Assembly: GCA_963715675.1 (NCBI GenBank) | Contig: OY970265.1 | Span: 2,232,001 to 2,296,000, forward strand | DNA length: 64,000 nucleotides | DNA from: DASVWZ01 sp963715675 | GTDB taxonomy: Bacteria; Acidobacteriota; Terriglobia; Terriglobales; Acidobacteriaceae | Reading direction: 5' to 3' | Shown: positions 8,464 through 17,693 of the stretch, piece after piece | Layout of the letters: each line of letters starts with the position of its first letter | Position numbering within the stretch: position 1 is the stretch's first letter | The notes under the pieces: model-generated | What the model was told of the DNA's origin: nothing | Database searches by the model: none | The model's input: only the letters and a program-made list of their open reading frames with translations | Program-made: the position numbers and the translations under genes

Positions 8464-9738
8464 TTGCCGTGCACCGGGAGGCTGATCGCAATCGCAACCA
8501 CTTCAACGACGCGACGCCGCTGGCTATGGATCGTGTTTCTGGTCGAACTGGTAACGATCCACGCGGTGCTCTGGTGGAATACCCGCGAAGGACTGCGCGC
8601 GGGACATCAGGATTTCACTGCCTTCTACACGGCCGGGAGGCTGCTTTCCCAGGGTGAAGGCGCGCGGTTGTATGACAACGACGCGCAGCACCGAGCGCAG
8701 CAGGAGTTCGCGCCTCAGGTCCAGATCAGTACCGGGCCACTGCGCTACATCCACCCTCCGGCGGAGGCGGCGATCTTTATTCCATTCGCCAAGCTGCCTT
8801 ACTTTGAAGGGTACCTGCTTTGGGCGCTCCTCAATCTCATTGTGCTGACGCTGTCTGTCCTCGTGTTACGCCAGCATTTGCCGGATCTTGGGGCCCAGCC
8901 GGCGGTTCTGTGGTGGCTGGCCGGACCGGCCTTTTTCCCGGCATTCCTGGCGCTCATGCAAGGACAGGATATCCTGCCGCTACTGTTGCTCTATGCGCTG
9001 GCCTGGGCCGCGATGAAACGGCGCGCGGACTTTGCCGCCGGCGGCTGGCTTGGACTGGGTTTGTTTCGCTTCCACCTGGTGCTGCCTTTTCTGTTTGTCC
9101 TCGCTCTGCAGAAGCGATGGCGACTGCTCGGCGGAGCCGCGGGTGCGGCAATCCTAATGGGTCTGCTCTCCGCTGCGGTGGTCGGCTGGAAGGAAGCGCT
9201 GGCGTATCCCGCGTTCGCGCTGCGCCTGGCGAACCAGGTGGGAACCGGGGTTAATACCCCGGAACATATGCCCAATCTTCGTGGGCTCGTGTATGTGTTA
9301 TTGCCGCCTGGAATGTCTCATGTTCGCGGCTTCGCTGTCGTCGCACTATCTCTGGCACTGCTGGGGGGGACTGCGAGGCTTTGGAGATCCAGCAACGATC
9401 CACAATTATTTCCGCTGCAGTTCTCGCTCGCGTTAATTGCAGCACTGCTGGTGAGCTATCACGGGTACGACTATGACTTGAGTCTGGCGCTGATTCCGGT
9501 TTTCCTGATCCTGGACTACCTTCAGACGCATTCGACCCCTCGGAGTACCCAATGGCTGCTGCTGGCACCGGTGTTTCTGCTATTTCTGACGCCATTGCAC
9601 ATGGTCCTGTTGTTTCGATGGAGATATGCGTGTCTTTTGTCCATCGTGCTCTTGTTCTGGTCCTGCGCGGTTGCTCGGGAAATCCTGCGCGTCTCGAATC
9701 GAACCCGCTGGGGGCTGCCCAGGCCGAGCGAAGCTTGA
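8464..9738 (+). CDS. GT87 (DUF2029)-type membrane glycosyltransferase, copy 2
   Basis: A 424-residue polytopic protein paralogous to the divergent gene at 7170-8378. Shared blocks are HQDFTAFYTAGRLLSQGEGARLYD, LMQGQDILPLLLL, LFRFHLVLPF and PEHMPNLRGLVYVL. An in-frame stop at 8449 limits the N-terminus; TTG 8464 is the first possible start, but a GGGAGG at about 8476 hints that translation may begin slightly later. The tail (SNRTRWGLPRPSEA) is basic and probably cytoplasmic. The sugar donor and acceptor cannot be deduced. Confidence 0.8.
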   Translation: MPCTGRLIAIATTSTTRRRWLWIVFLVELVTIHAVLWWNTREGLRAGHQDFTAFYTAGRLLSQGEGARLYDNDAQHRAQQEFAPQVQISTGPLRYIHPPAEAAIFIPFAKLPYFEGYLLWALLNLIVLTLSVLVLRQHLPDLGAQPAVLWWLAGPAFFPAFLALMQGQDILPLLLLYALAWAAMKRRADFAAGGWLGLGLFRFHLVLPFLFVLALQKRWRLLGGAAGAAILMGLLSAAVVGWKEALAYPAFALRLANQVGTGVNTPEHMPNLRGLVYVLLPPGMSHVRGFAVVALSLALLGGTARLWRSSNDPQLFPLQFSLALIAALLVSYHGYDYDLSLALIPVFLILDYLQTHSTPRSTQWLLLAPVFLLFLTPLHMVLLFRWRYACLLSIVLLFWSCAVAREILRVSNRTRWGLPRPSEA

Positions 9739-9879
9739 GAGGTGCACACCTCCGAGCTAGAATGGGCGCGATCACAGGGCCATTTGCCCCAATGCGTAAC
9801 CGCAGACGACGGGCATCCTTATAATGCGATGACCTGCGCCAGATCTGTCTCATGACTCGCTTCTGACTGAGGGGATGAG

Positions 9880-11025
9880 TTGTCAAAGGGAAGCCTATGG
9901 CCGAAAACTTTTCACTACTGGGTCAGCGCCCTCCTGGCCCTGGCCGCACTGCCTCTTTTGAAGCGCTCCCATTTGCCCATGCAGTTCGACTGGTTGAGCC
10001 TGGCTTTCCAGTACTGGGTGTTACTGGCGGAACGAGCCATCTTCGCAACCGTGATCTTGTGCCTGATTGGATTCCCGAGCACAGTCTGGATGCCAGCATT
10101 TCAACGGATATGGCAAGAGAAACTGCGCATTGTGATCCTGGGTTTATTTTTCCTGGGTCTGTGGTGGACGCTCGGTGGGGTTCATGGCCTGATACTGACC
10201 GTGGATACGGTTGCCATCCTCGAATTCCGTCAGCGCGCCAGAACCCACCGCCCTTGGCGAGCTACAGCGGATGTTCTGATTCCCGCGCTCTATCTGTTCT
10301 GCGGTCTCCTGCTGGTCTCTGCCTACAATGACATCATTGCTTCGTGTCGCTTCTTTGCGGCTGCCGATGCCATGTTCAATTCCATGGATCAATGGCTGCT
10401 CGTCGGCTTGACCGTCTCCCGCATCTGCCATTGGTCGCTGCGGGTATTACCTCTATCGTTCTTTCGATTCCTGGAATTCATTTATTTTGGGCTGTTTCCC
10501 CAAGTCGGGGCGGGAATGATTCTTACAGCCATCGCCTGCGGAAGAAGACGAGGACTGCAGTTTGTGGGTGCGGTGCTGACTGCTTATTATCTCGCGCTGG
10601 GGTTGTTCTATGTGTGGCCGAGCCAAGGCCCGTACTACTTGTGTCTGAACCACTTCTCTCAATTCCCGGCCCTATTGACGACCTACGCCGCCCAGAAGGG
10701 ATCGATCGCGGGCGCGCAGGCTCGATGGAACCATGAACCGTTACACCGCATCGCTTTCGACTACTACATAGCTTTTCCCTGCATGCACATCGTCCAACCC
10801 CTGGTCGTGATGTGGTTTCTGCGACCATGGAAAAGAGTGGTTATCTTTCTGGCTGTTTACAATACGGCGCTGTTGGTGGCCATTGTGCTGCTGGAATGGC
10901 ATTACATCGTCGATGTTCTGGCCGGGCTGGCCGTAGCGGCGATTGCGATCGCAGTCTCTGAGGGAAGCGCCCTGTGGCATGGCTCGACCGGGTCCGGCAA
11001 CGCTTCTGCCCAACTCCACAAGTGA
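9880..11025 (+). CDS. PAP2-superfamily membrane protein (Aur1/PAP2_3-like)
   Basis: A 381-residue protein with about 9-10 membrane segments. The C-terminal third carries PAP2-type motifs: AFPCMHI near residues 298-304 and LEWHYIVDVLAGLA near 340. In the inositolphosphotransferase-like branch these correspond to FPSxH and HYxxDxxAG. The expected Ser of PSxH is Cys300 here, while both motif His residues and the Asp remain. The start is TTG 9880, with GAGGGG five bases upstream. It probably acts on a phosphate ester or phosphoalcohol in a lipid or polysaccharide (inference). It converges with the GT39-like gene, 7 bases apart. Confidence 0.8.
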   Translation: MSKGSLWPKTFHYWVSALLALAALPLLKRSHLPMQFDWLSLAFQYWVLLAERAIFATVILCLIGFPSTVWMPAFQRIWQEKLRIVILGLFFLGLWWTLGGVHGLILTVDTVAILEFRQRARTHRPWRATADVLIPALYLFCGLLLVSAYNDIIASCRFFAAADAMFNSMDQWLLVGLTVSRICHWSLRVLPLSFFRFLEFIYFGLFPQVGAGMILTAIACGRRRGLQFVGAVLTAYYLALGLFYVWPSQGPYYLCLNHFSQFPALLTTYAAQKGSIAGAQARWNHEPLHRIAFDYYIAFPCMHIVQPLVVMWFLRPWKRVVIFLAVYNTALLVAIVLLEWHYIVDVLAGLAVAAIAIAVSEGSALWHGSTGSGNASAQLHK

Positions 11026-11032
11026 AGCTGTG

Positions 11033-12244
11033 CTACGCACTTCGAATCATTCGACGGCTCATCCCGACGCAGTTCCATAAGGCATAAACCGCCAGCAGAA
11101 TCAGCACCGGTTCAATCGGATGGCGGTAGGTTGGGAAGGTGTGAGTGATGTAATAGACCATCGGAAACAACACCACTACGAAACCATAGGGGAAGGACGC
11201 CACAAACTGGCGGCGCAAGGCAAAGCCTAGTCCCACCCCAGCCAATACGCTGACCGCCAACCACCAGGAACCTTCGGGATCCATCCAGAAGTGGACGAAG
11301 CGGTGCCCGGAAAGGCGAACGAATTGACCCGGATGGGCGCGAATGAATTGCAGTGCTGCGTCGCGCTTGGTCTCCATGAATTGAAGCTCGCCCATCTGGT
11401 TGTACTCGGCAGGGTCGATCACGGGAAAAGCGCTGGGATATTGATGAGCGTTATCGCCGCCATCATGATTACCGATCCACAGCTCAAGGCCGAAGTTATC
11501 CCGCAGGGGAAGGATCCGGTCGAAGACGACATAGTTACGGGCGGTCCACGGAACCAGCGAAAGCAGAAACAAGGAGAAGGAAGCAGCCAACATTTTCCTG
11601 GGGACTTTGCGTGCCCAAAGCCAAGCATAAAAACACGGAAACATGGCCAGCATAGTGGTGTTCGTCTGCGCGGCCAGCCCTCCCAGCAAACCGAACACGC
11701 ACCAATGCCACCTCTGGCCCGACTCAGCCAGACGCGGCAACCACCAGAGCGTGAGTGTGAGCAGGAGGGTGGTAAGCCCGCTTTCCCACAGGCGGACCGA
11801 GACAACAGCTTCATAAAGCCAGACCGCCCAAATCCACGATGCCAGAACGCCGACCGCATCCGAAAAATCACGTTTGCCGAGCCGGAGGATCACGACTGCA
11901 GTCACCGCCGCGAACAACGCATTCAGACTCACAGCAATCCACAGCGACGTCAGGCTGTAAGCGCCCGCCATTTTGAAAATGCCGGCAAGAAACAACGGGA
12001 ACATGGGAGGCTGTTGCGCGGTGGGAGCAATCGGAGTGTGGGGCCATGGCGAACTGTAGCCGAGGCCCGAGACCAGCGCCCAGGCAATGCGGGAGGGTTC
12101 GTTGTATGGATAGAACTCGATCCAGGCGTGCTTCGGAAGAAGGTGAAACACGACGCTCAGCCGGACGACCAATGCGACCGCAAAAATGAGGGGCGCAGAA
12201 TTGGCGAGACTCCTGGCGGCGCTGGCGAATCGCGCGAGGACCAT
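11033..12244 (-). CDS. GT39/ArnT-like membrane glycosyltransferase
   Basis: A 403-residue protein with about 9 hydrophobic segments. After TM1 come FHLLPKHAWIEFYPYNEPSRIAWALVSGLGYSSPW and PTAQQPPMFPLFLAGIF, the layout of PMT/ArnT-type (GT-C) enzymes. The luminal loop has NEP rather than the frequent DE pair. A second soluble segment follows LLSLVPWTARNYVVFDRILPLRDNFGLELWIGNHDGG, a stretch common in bacterial GT39 proteins. The family uses polyprenyl-phosphate sugars; the acceptor is unknown. It is divergent from the acyl-CoA dehydrogenase gene across 170 bases. Confidence 0.8.
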   Translation of the reverse strand: MVLARFASAARSLANSAPLIFAVALVVRLSVVFHLLPKHAWIEFYPYNEPSRIAWALVSGLGYSSPWPHTPIAPTAQQPPMFPLFLAGIFKMAGAYSLTSLWIAVSLNALFAAVTAVVILRLGKRDFSDAVGVLASWIWAVWLYEAVVSVRLWESGLTTLLLTLTLWWLPRLAESGQRWHWCVFGLLGGLAAQTNTTMLAMFPCFYAWLWARKVPRKMLAASFSLFLLSLVPWTARNYVVFDRILPLRDNFGLELWIGNHDGGDNAHQYPSAFPVIDPAEYNQMGELQFMETKRDAALQFIRAHPGQFVRLSGHRFVHFWMDPEGSWWLAVSVLAGVGLGFALRRQFVASFPYGFVVVLFPMVYYITHTFPTYRHPIEPVLILLAVYALWNCVGMSRRMIRSA

Positions 12245-12415
12245 GCTTGGAAATTGTAACAGTGGGCCTTGCGGAGGAGTTCAAGAACCGGCGGAGGTTG
12301 TGGTTTGGCTTGAGATCCCGGCACGGGTTTGACGCACTCTGCGGGCTTTGCTAGGTTGAGGAGTCTCCCACTGCGCTCGCCGTGGTGTTCGGCTGCGCAA
12401 CAGAAAGAGAGTCCC

Positions 12416-13594
12416 ATGGCGCTTGAGTTTCGGGGAGTTGATTTCATTGAATTCGACAGCCTGCTCAGCGACGACGAGCGTCTGGTCCGTGACACTGCCC
12501 GCCAGTTCATCGAAGACAACCTGGTTCCCATCATTGAGGAGTGCAACCGCGCGGGCCGCTTCCCGCGCGAGTTGGTCAAGCCCATGGGCGACCTTGGGTT
12601 CTTTGGATCCAGCCTCAAAGGCTACGGCTGTGCCGGCATGTCCAACGTGGAGTACGGCCTGGTCATGCAGGAACTGGAGCGGGGCGACTCCGGCGTGCGC
12701 TCGTTTGTCAGCGTGCAGTCGGCGCTGGTGATGTATCCCATCTACGCCTTCGGCACCGATGAGCAGAAGCAGCAATGGCTGCCCGGTTTGCAGTCGGGCG
12801 AGAAGCTGGGTTGCTTTGGGCTCACCGAGCCGGATTTCGGCTCCAACCCCGGCGGCATGCGCACCCGCGCCCGCAAGTCCGGCGAGGAATACGTCTTGAA
12901 TGGCGAGAAGATGTGGATCACTTCCGGGTCAATCGCGGATGTGGCGATTATCTGGGCCAAGCTGGAAGACGAAAACAATACCATCCGCGGCTTTCTGGTC
13001 GAGACCGACCGTCCCGGCTTCCGCGCCCAGGACATTCATGGCAAGTGGTCGCTGCGCGCGTCCGTGACTTCGGGGCTCTCCATGCAGGATGTGCGCATCC
13101 CGGAATCGAATCTTCTACCCAAGACCGGCGGCTTGAAATCTCCGCTGATGTGTCTAAACCAGGCGCGATATGGCATCGCCTGGGGAGCGCTCGGCGCTGC
13201 GATGGCCTGCTACGATTGTGCGCTGCAGTATGCGCAACTGCGCAAACAGTTTCACGATAAACCCATTGCTTCTCACCAACTTATACAGGAAAAGCTCACC
13301 TGGATGATTAACGAGATCACCAAGGCCCAGTTGCTGGTTCTGCAGGTGGGGCGGCTCAAGGATCAGAACAAAGTCCAGCATCAGCACATCTCGATGGCCA
13401 AGCGCAACAACGTCTGGATGGCCCTGGAATGCGCCCGCATGGCGCGTGACATTCTGGGCGCCAACGGCATCGCCGACGAATATCCGCTCATGCGTCACAT
13501 GATGAACTTGGAATCGGTAAAAACCTATGAGGGCACCCACGACATCCACACCCTGATTATCGGGTCGAGCGTGACCGGGATTGATGCGTTCTAG
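12416..13594 (+). CDS. Acyl-CoA dehydrogenase, glutaryl-CoA dehydrogenase-like
   Basis: An FAD enzyme of 392 residues that oxidises an acyl-CoA and passes electrons to ETF. It resembles GcdH rather than straight-chain enzymes: GYGCAGMSNVEYGLVMQELE, RSFVSVQSALVMYPIYAFGTDEQK, CFGLTEPDFGSNPGGM, and the catalytic-base block KTYEGTHDIHTLIIG with Glu in YEGTHD. Glutaryl-CoA dehydrogenase decarboxylates glutaryl-CoA to crotonyl-CoA in lysine and tryptophan breakdown; the exact substrate here is inference. The start is ATG 12416 after AGAAAGAGA. It is transcribed alone. lhgO, which also touches glutarate metabolism, is 32 kb away. Confidence 0.9.
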   Translation: MALEFRGVDFIEFDSLLSDDERLVRDTARQFIEDNLVPIIEECNRAGRFPRELVKPMGDLGFFGSSLKGYGCAGMSNVEYGLVMQELERGDSGVRSFVSVQSALVMYPIYAFGTDEQKQQWLPGLQSGEKLGCFGLTEPDFGSNPGGMRTRARKSGEEYVLNGEKMWITSGSIADVAIIWAKLEDENNTIRGFLVETDRPGFRAQDIHGKWSLRASVTSGLSMQDVRIPESNLLPKTGGLKSPLMCLNQARYGIAWGALGAAMACYDCALQYAQLRKQFHDKPIASHQLIQEKLTWMINEITKAQLLVLQVGRLKDQNKVQHQHISMAKRNNVWMALECARMARDILGANGIADEYPLMRHMMNLESVKTYEGTHDIHTLIIGSSVTGIDAF

Positions 13595-13675
13595 TTGGCG
13601 AGCTTCGACGAACAGGACCCGCCCCTGTCTCTCGACCGATTGCAGACAGGGACGGAGCCCCACTTCAAATTCAAC

Positions 13676-15184
13676 TCACCCCTTCGCGCTGGCCGCCATC
13701 TTCTGCGCCTTGATGCGGATGAAGGCATAGGGCAATTGTGGCAATGAATTGAACGCCGCCGCCTGCGTCAGCCAGTCATGGGCTTCGGTCGAGTTCCCCT
13801 TGCCCTGATATGCCTGCGCGATGCGATAAAGATTGCGCGGGTCTTGCTGGTTTGCCTGCTGTAGTTCCACGATGGCCTTGTCGTAGTCTTTCTCCGCCAG
13901 CGCGATCCGGCCCACCAGTTCGTGCTCGAACCTTATCTGCACCGGGTTCTTGGTAAGTTCTGCGCTTTGCCGGAACTCGTCCGCATGAGTCTTCGCTGCC
14001 GCGAGGTCGTTCCTGGCAATGGCAAGTGCCGCCATATTGTAGTGATGCAGCCGACTGGCGTTGTCCTTGATCTCCTGCGACAGGTTCGACCCCTGAATCA
14101 GTTCCAGCGATCGATCGAACTGCTGCTTGGCATCATCATACTTCGGGATCTCAGCGAGAATGTTGCCCTTGGCTTGCAGATCGGCGGCCATCGATGCCAC
14201 GTCGCTTGTCTTCTGGGCCACGGCAAACTCTTTGTCCATGGCCTGAAGCGCCTGCTCGAATCTTGCGCTGTCCGCCGCGACCACTGCCATCCCGAAGTAT
14301 GCAGTGCGCAGTTCGCCGTCATTGCGAGCCTGCTTCGCCATGTCCTGCAGTTCAGCGTTGGCCGCCTGCGGCTTGCCTGAGTACATCAGGTCGGCGGAAA
14401 TTCCAAAGTGTGACGGCGTAAAATGCGGATCGACCGACAGCGCCTTGCGGTATTGCGCGATGGATTCATCAAACTTCCCTTCCTTCAGCAGCAACTCGGC
14501 GTAGGAGTCGTATGGATTCGGATCGTTTGGAATCAGCTCGATGTACTTTCGGAACGCCTGCTCGGCGCTTGGATAGTTTCCCTGCTGGCGGTACGTGTAC
14601 CCGAGAATGTTGTAGACCGGAGAAAAATTCGGGGCCAGCTCCGCCGTCTTGGTGTATTGCTCAATTGCTTCCCCCAGATCCTGCTGCCCAAACGCGTAGT
14701 TGCCCAGCGCGAAGTGTGCTCGCTCGTCGTTCGGATACGCCGCTACCAGTTCGTCGAGATACTCCTTCTGCTTCGCGGCATCGCCATTCGCTCCAGCTTC
14801 ATTCGCCTGGATCAACAACTTTTCGCCCGCCGACGCTTTATCTTCAAGGCTGACCGCATTTTTCAAATGATCGAAGAACTCTTTCGCGGTGGGCGAAGAG
14901 TTGGCCCGCGCCATTTCCGCTGAAGCGAAGCCGGGATCAAGCGCAATGGCTTTGTCAAAGTGCTGCAAGGACTCCTGGGCCTGTAACCGGTCGGCCAGAT
15001 CCTGGCCTTGCAAAAATTCTTTCTTCGCTTCCTCTGACTTGGTTGTGATGGGAATCTTGCCGCTATCGGCCGAGGCTGTGACCGATGGGCTGTTTGCGCT
15101 CGTGGTGTTGCACGCGGTTAGAACGCCGGCGCTCAACGCCAAACTTGCTGTCCATACAATACGAAACGTCCGGTTGAAACGCAT
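13676..15184 (-). CDS. TPR-repeat lipoprotein
   Basis: A 502-residue protein. A signal peptide with lipobox LTAC (Cys25) predicts a lipid anchor. The rest is a long alpha-solenoid: canonical TPR units are visible (AHFALGNYAFGQQDLGEAIEQYTKTAELAPN, the following VYNILGYTYRQQGNYPSAEQ unit, and another near residue 215). Irregular helical pairs run to the C-terminus. Such proteins scaffold envelope or secretion complexes; nothing nearby names a partner. AAGGAGGG precedes the ATG. It is transcribed alone. Confidence 0.85.
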   Translation of the reverse strand: MRFNRTFRIVWTASLALSAGVLTACNTTSANSPSVTASADSGKIPITTKSEEAKKEFLQGQDLADRLQAQESLQHFDKAIALDPGFASAEMARANSSPTAKEFFDHLKNAVSLEDKASAGEKLLIQANEAGANGDAAKQKEYLDELVAAYPNDERAHFALGNYAFGQQDLGEAIEQYTKTAELAPNFSPVYNILGYTYRQQGNYPSAEQAFRKYIELIPNDPNPYDSYAELLLKEGKFDESIAQYRKALSVDPHFTPSHFGISADLMYSGKPQAANAELQDMAKQARNDGELRTAYFGMAVVAADSARFEQALQAMDKEFAVAQKTSDVASMAADLQAKGNILAEIPKYDDAKQQFDRSLELIQGSNLSQEIKDNASRLHHYNMAALAIARNDLAAAKTHADEFRQSAELTKNPVQIRFEHELVGRIALAEKDYDKAIVELQQANQQDPRNLYRIAQAYQGKGNSTEAHDWLTQAAAFNSLPQLPYAFIRIKAQKMAASAKG

Positions 15185-15425
15185 GGAATTTCCCTCCTTG
15201 GGATGGGACTAAACCCACGGCCGCTTGTCGCTCTTTGTTTGTAAGTGGCCGTCCTGTTTCTGCTAGACAGCAGCGGCAAGGGTTTGGATAGCGACGCGGA
15301 AAAATTCAATGATTCGGGAAGCACAATACGAGGCAACACTGTTTGTTATGCACACAGAGCACTCACGTCGTGACGGCTACCATCGGTGTTACGGGTGCAA
15401 TGGCGATTCTCGCGGCAGCTATAAT

Positions 15426-16100
15426 TCAGGGACTCTGTGATTCGGGCTTATTTGCTGCTTCAACCGCTCGCAGGCACGTTAGTGCGAGTTCGCCGCCTGT
15501 CGCCTTAAGTTGTCTCCGAACTCGCTGCAAATCTTTCGCCGCCATTCCGCTGCCATCCCCTGCCGCAGACAACTCGCACAACCGCCTTTGTGTTTCGGGC
15601 TTGAATCGCCGAATCGTTTCGAGGAAGTCAATCGGATTGTTGCTCAGGACATCGGAGTAGAAGCTCCCGAGCATCTCTGCAAGGGACGCTGAATAGCTGT
15701 CTTTGCCCAACAGCATCAGTGGTTCCAATACGTCTCCATGTCCGCGCTCATACAGGGCGATCAGGAAGGCACCAACATCTTCGTTGCAACCAAACTTGAT
15801 GGAGGGGCTGGTGCAACCGCTTAAAACGTGCACGAGGTAGTCGCGGTTCTTCTCGTAATCGGAGTCGAAAACCGCGAGTAGGAACGCCACTTCCTGCGAC
15901 CGCTTTCCAGTCGCTCGTTCCTGGGCTGATCGGAGGCGCTTCACGGCGTCGATCTTCTCCGCGGGATTGAGGCTCATGAGGCGACGGGGGTTACCATCTG
16001 GCAAAAGCTTTGCTACGATGTCCCGATTACTATCCTGTTGCCCCACCCCAATAGCGGCCATACCCGCCAACACGACGAACTGGACGCTTAGTCGCATCAC
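15426..16100 (-). CDS. Secreted helical hypothetical protein
   Basis: A 224-residue protein with a short signal peptide (MMRLSVQFVVLAGMAAIGVGQ). The mature part is predicted helical and HEAT-like in feel (NPAEKIDAVKRLRSAQERATG, DVGAFLIALYERGHGDVLEPLMLLGKD). It has several cysteines (CTSPSIKFGC, RRLCEL, TCLRAV). I do not recognise a family. A 241-base gap separates it from the TPR gene and about 115 bases from the SDR gene; no operon partner is evident. Confidence 0.7.
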   Translation of the reverse strand: MMRLSVQFVVLAGMAAIGVGQQDSNRDIVAKLLPDGNPRRLMSLNPAEKIDAVKRLRSAQERATGKRSQEVAFLLAVFDSDYEKNRDYLVHVLSGCTSPSIKFGCNEDVGAFLIALYERGHGDVLEPLMLLGKDSYSASLAEMLGSFYSDVLSNNPIDFLETIRRFKPETQRRLCELSAAGDGSGMAAKDLQRVRRQLKATGGELALTCLRAVEAANKPESQSP

Positions 16101-16215
16101 ACCATCATGGTACGCCCGAACTGTGCCTAAGCTCGATAGTCCATGTGAACCCGGTGCTTGCTCTAAGGCTCATCTCTGGTTTGCGCCACTTGTCAGTCGC
16201 GCCTGGTTTGGTAGT

Positions 16216-16923
16216 TTAGAGAGTGCCCGCGCTCGACAGAATCGTCAATTCTTCAACCGTACTTTCCAGTGGCAGCATCAGTGCGTTCACCACGGCGCGC
16301 GCCACCGTCTTCGGCGACATCATTTTCTTTCGCGGCGCTTCGGGCCACAACGTCTTCCAGATCGCCGTGTCGGTCGCGCCGGGCAATAGCGCAATCACGC
16401 GAATCCCCTGTCCCCGCAGTTCCTCGCGCAGAGTGTCGGTGAAACCCAGGGCTCCGTGCTTCGAGGCGTTGTAGGCCGACGATCCCGGAAATACACGCCT
16501 TGCGGCAATGGAGAGATTATTCACGATCGTACTGCCCCGTTTCATTAGCGGCAAAGCAGCGCGGGTAACCAGAAAAGTGCCGGTCAGGTTGGTGCCGATG
16601 ACATCGTTCCAGGCTTTGACCGGAAGTTTGGTCACCGGCACATTCGAGTGCCCGGTGCCCGCATTGTTGATCAGGATATCCAGCCGATGAAAACGTCCCT
16701 TTACGGCGGCGAACAGAGCTTTAACTGCATGTGGATCGCGAACATCGCAAGCGATCGGCAGGATGCCAGATCCATGCTTGGTCAGTTGTGTAGCTGCTTG
16801 CCGCAAAGTGGATGGATTGCGGCCGGTGATAATCAGGTTGCATTGTTCGGCAGCCAGAGCGTGCGCGACAGACAGGCCAATCCCCCGACTTGCGCCCGTA
16901 ATGAGAGCGACTTTGCCACGCAT
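16216..16923 (-). CDS. Short-chain dehydrogenase/reductase, candidate sepiapterin-reductase-like step
   Basis: A Rossmann-fold NAD(P)H oxidoreductase of 235 residues from ATG 16923 (MRGKVALITGASRGIGLSVA). Motifs are TGASRGIG for cofactor binding, NNAG near residue 82, a catalytic Ser in NLSIAAR, and YNASK for Tyr and Lys. Classical SDRs cannot be assigned a substrate from motifs alone. Position is suggestive: it is the last gene of a leftward run behind folE and two animal-type PTPS genes. That makes it a candidate for the reduction of 6-pyruvoyl-tetrahydropterin to tetrahydrobiopterin. An upstream extension to 17022 would overlap the end of folE and is less likely. Confidence 0.85.
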   Translation of the reverse strand: MRGKVALITGASRGIGLSVAHALAAEQCNLIITGRNPSTLRQAATQLTKHGSGILPIACDVRDPHAVKALFAAVKGRFHRLDILINNAGTGHSNVPVTKLPVKAWNDVIGTNLTGTFLVTRAALPLMKRGSTIVNNLSIAARRVFPGSSAYNASKHGALGFTDTLREELRGQGIRVIALLPGATDTAIWKTLWPEAPRKKMMSPKTVARAVVNALMLPLESTVEELTILSSAGTL

Positions 16924-17011
16924 GCTGAACTTCGAGCTTTCGGTCCGGGCAGCAACCGTGCCAAGTTCCGCTCGACCGGACAGCCGGGGGCGGCTGTCCC
17001 CACGTAATCCT

Positions 17012-17611
17012 TTACGCTCCATTGGCCCGGTTGTGAATCAGCGCCAGGAATTCTGTACGCGTCTCCTGCTCCTCGCGGAAGCAACCCAGCATGGAGGAAG
17101 TGACTGCGGCCGAGTGTTGTTTTTCCACGCCACGCATCATCATGCACAAGTGGCGCGCCTCGATGACCACGCCGACTCCCTGCGGCTGAATCGCTTTCTG
17201 GATCGTTTCCGCGATCTGCGTGGTCAGCCGCTCCTGAATCTGCAAGCGGCGGGAGAATATCTCAATCAGCCGCGGGATTTTGCTCAGCCCGATTACCTTG
17301 CCGTTCGGGATGTAGGCGACGTGAACTTTGCCGAAAAACGGCAGTATGTGGTGCTCGCACAGGCTGAACATTTCGACGTCTTTCACGATCACCATCTCGT
17401 CATAGGTGACGGTGAACAGGGCTTTCTTCAGCATCGCTTCGGCATCTTCCTTGTAACCCTTCACCAGGTGCTCGTAGGTGCGATGGACGCGGTCTGGTGT
17501 GCGTGTCAGGCCTTCGCGAGTGGGGTCCTCGCCCAGACGAACGATCATTTCGCGAACCAAATCCTCGAAACTAGCGCTGGCCAATGTCGGGATTTCAATA
17601 GACGTTTTCAT
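17012..17611 (-). CDS. folE: GTP cyclohydrolase I
   Basis: Converts GTP to 7,8-dihydroneopterin triphosphate, the entry to folate, biopterin and some deazapurine pathways. The 199 residues match the short bacterial form. Zinc ligands are visible as Cys85 and His88 in MFSLCEHHILPFFGK and Cys156 in ARHLCMMMRGVEKQHS. The catalytic stretch GLSKIPRLIEIFSRRLQIQERLT is intact. It sits between two PTPS genes (74 bases upstream) and the SDR gene on the same strand. That points to biopterin rather than folate use, since no folate gene is adjacent. Confidence 0.96.
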   Translation of the reverse strand: MKTSIEIPTLASASFEDLVREMIVRLGEDPTREGLTRTPDRVHRTYEHLVKGYKEDAEAMLKKALFTVTYDEMVIVKDVEMFSLCEHHILPFFGKVHVAYIPNGKVIGLSKIPRLIEIFSRRLQIQERLTTQIAETIQKAIQPQGVGVVIEARHLCMMMRGVEKQHSAAVTSSMLGCFREEQETRTEFLALIHNRANGA

Positions 17612-17621
17612 AAGATTGAGT

Positions 17622-17693
17622 TTGTGTAATGGAGTAATTTTCCTGCCGCCCGGTTCCGTTCGTTTTCAATTACTCAATTACCAAATTACACAA
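17622..17693. repeat. AT-rich imperfect inverted repeat between PTPS-A and folE
   Basis: TTGTGTAAT (17622-17630) and ATTACACAA (17685-17693) are perfect arms. Between them lie further reversed copies (GGAGTAATT and AATTACTCAATTACC) around a GC-rich loop. It is much richer in A+T than its surroundings and overlaps the PTPS-A stop codon. It could be a dispersed repeat, or a hairpin affecting mRNA from PTPS to folE. Confidence 0.45.
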
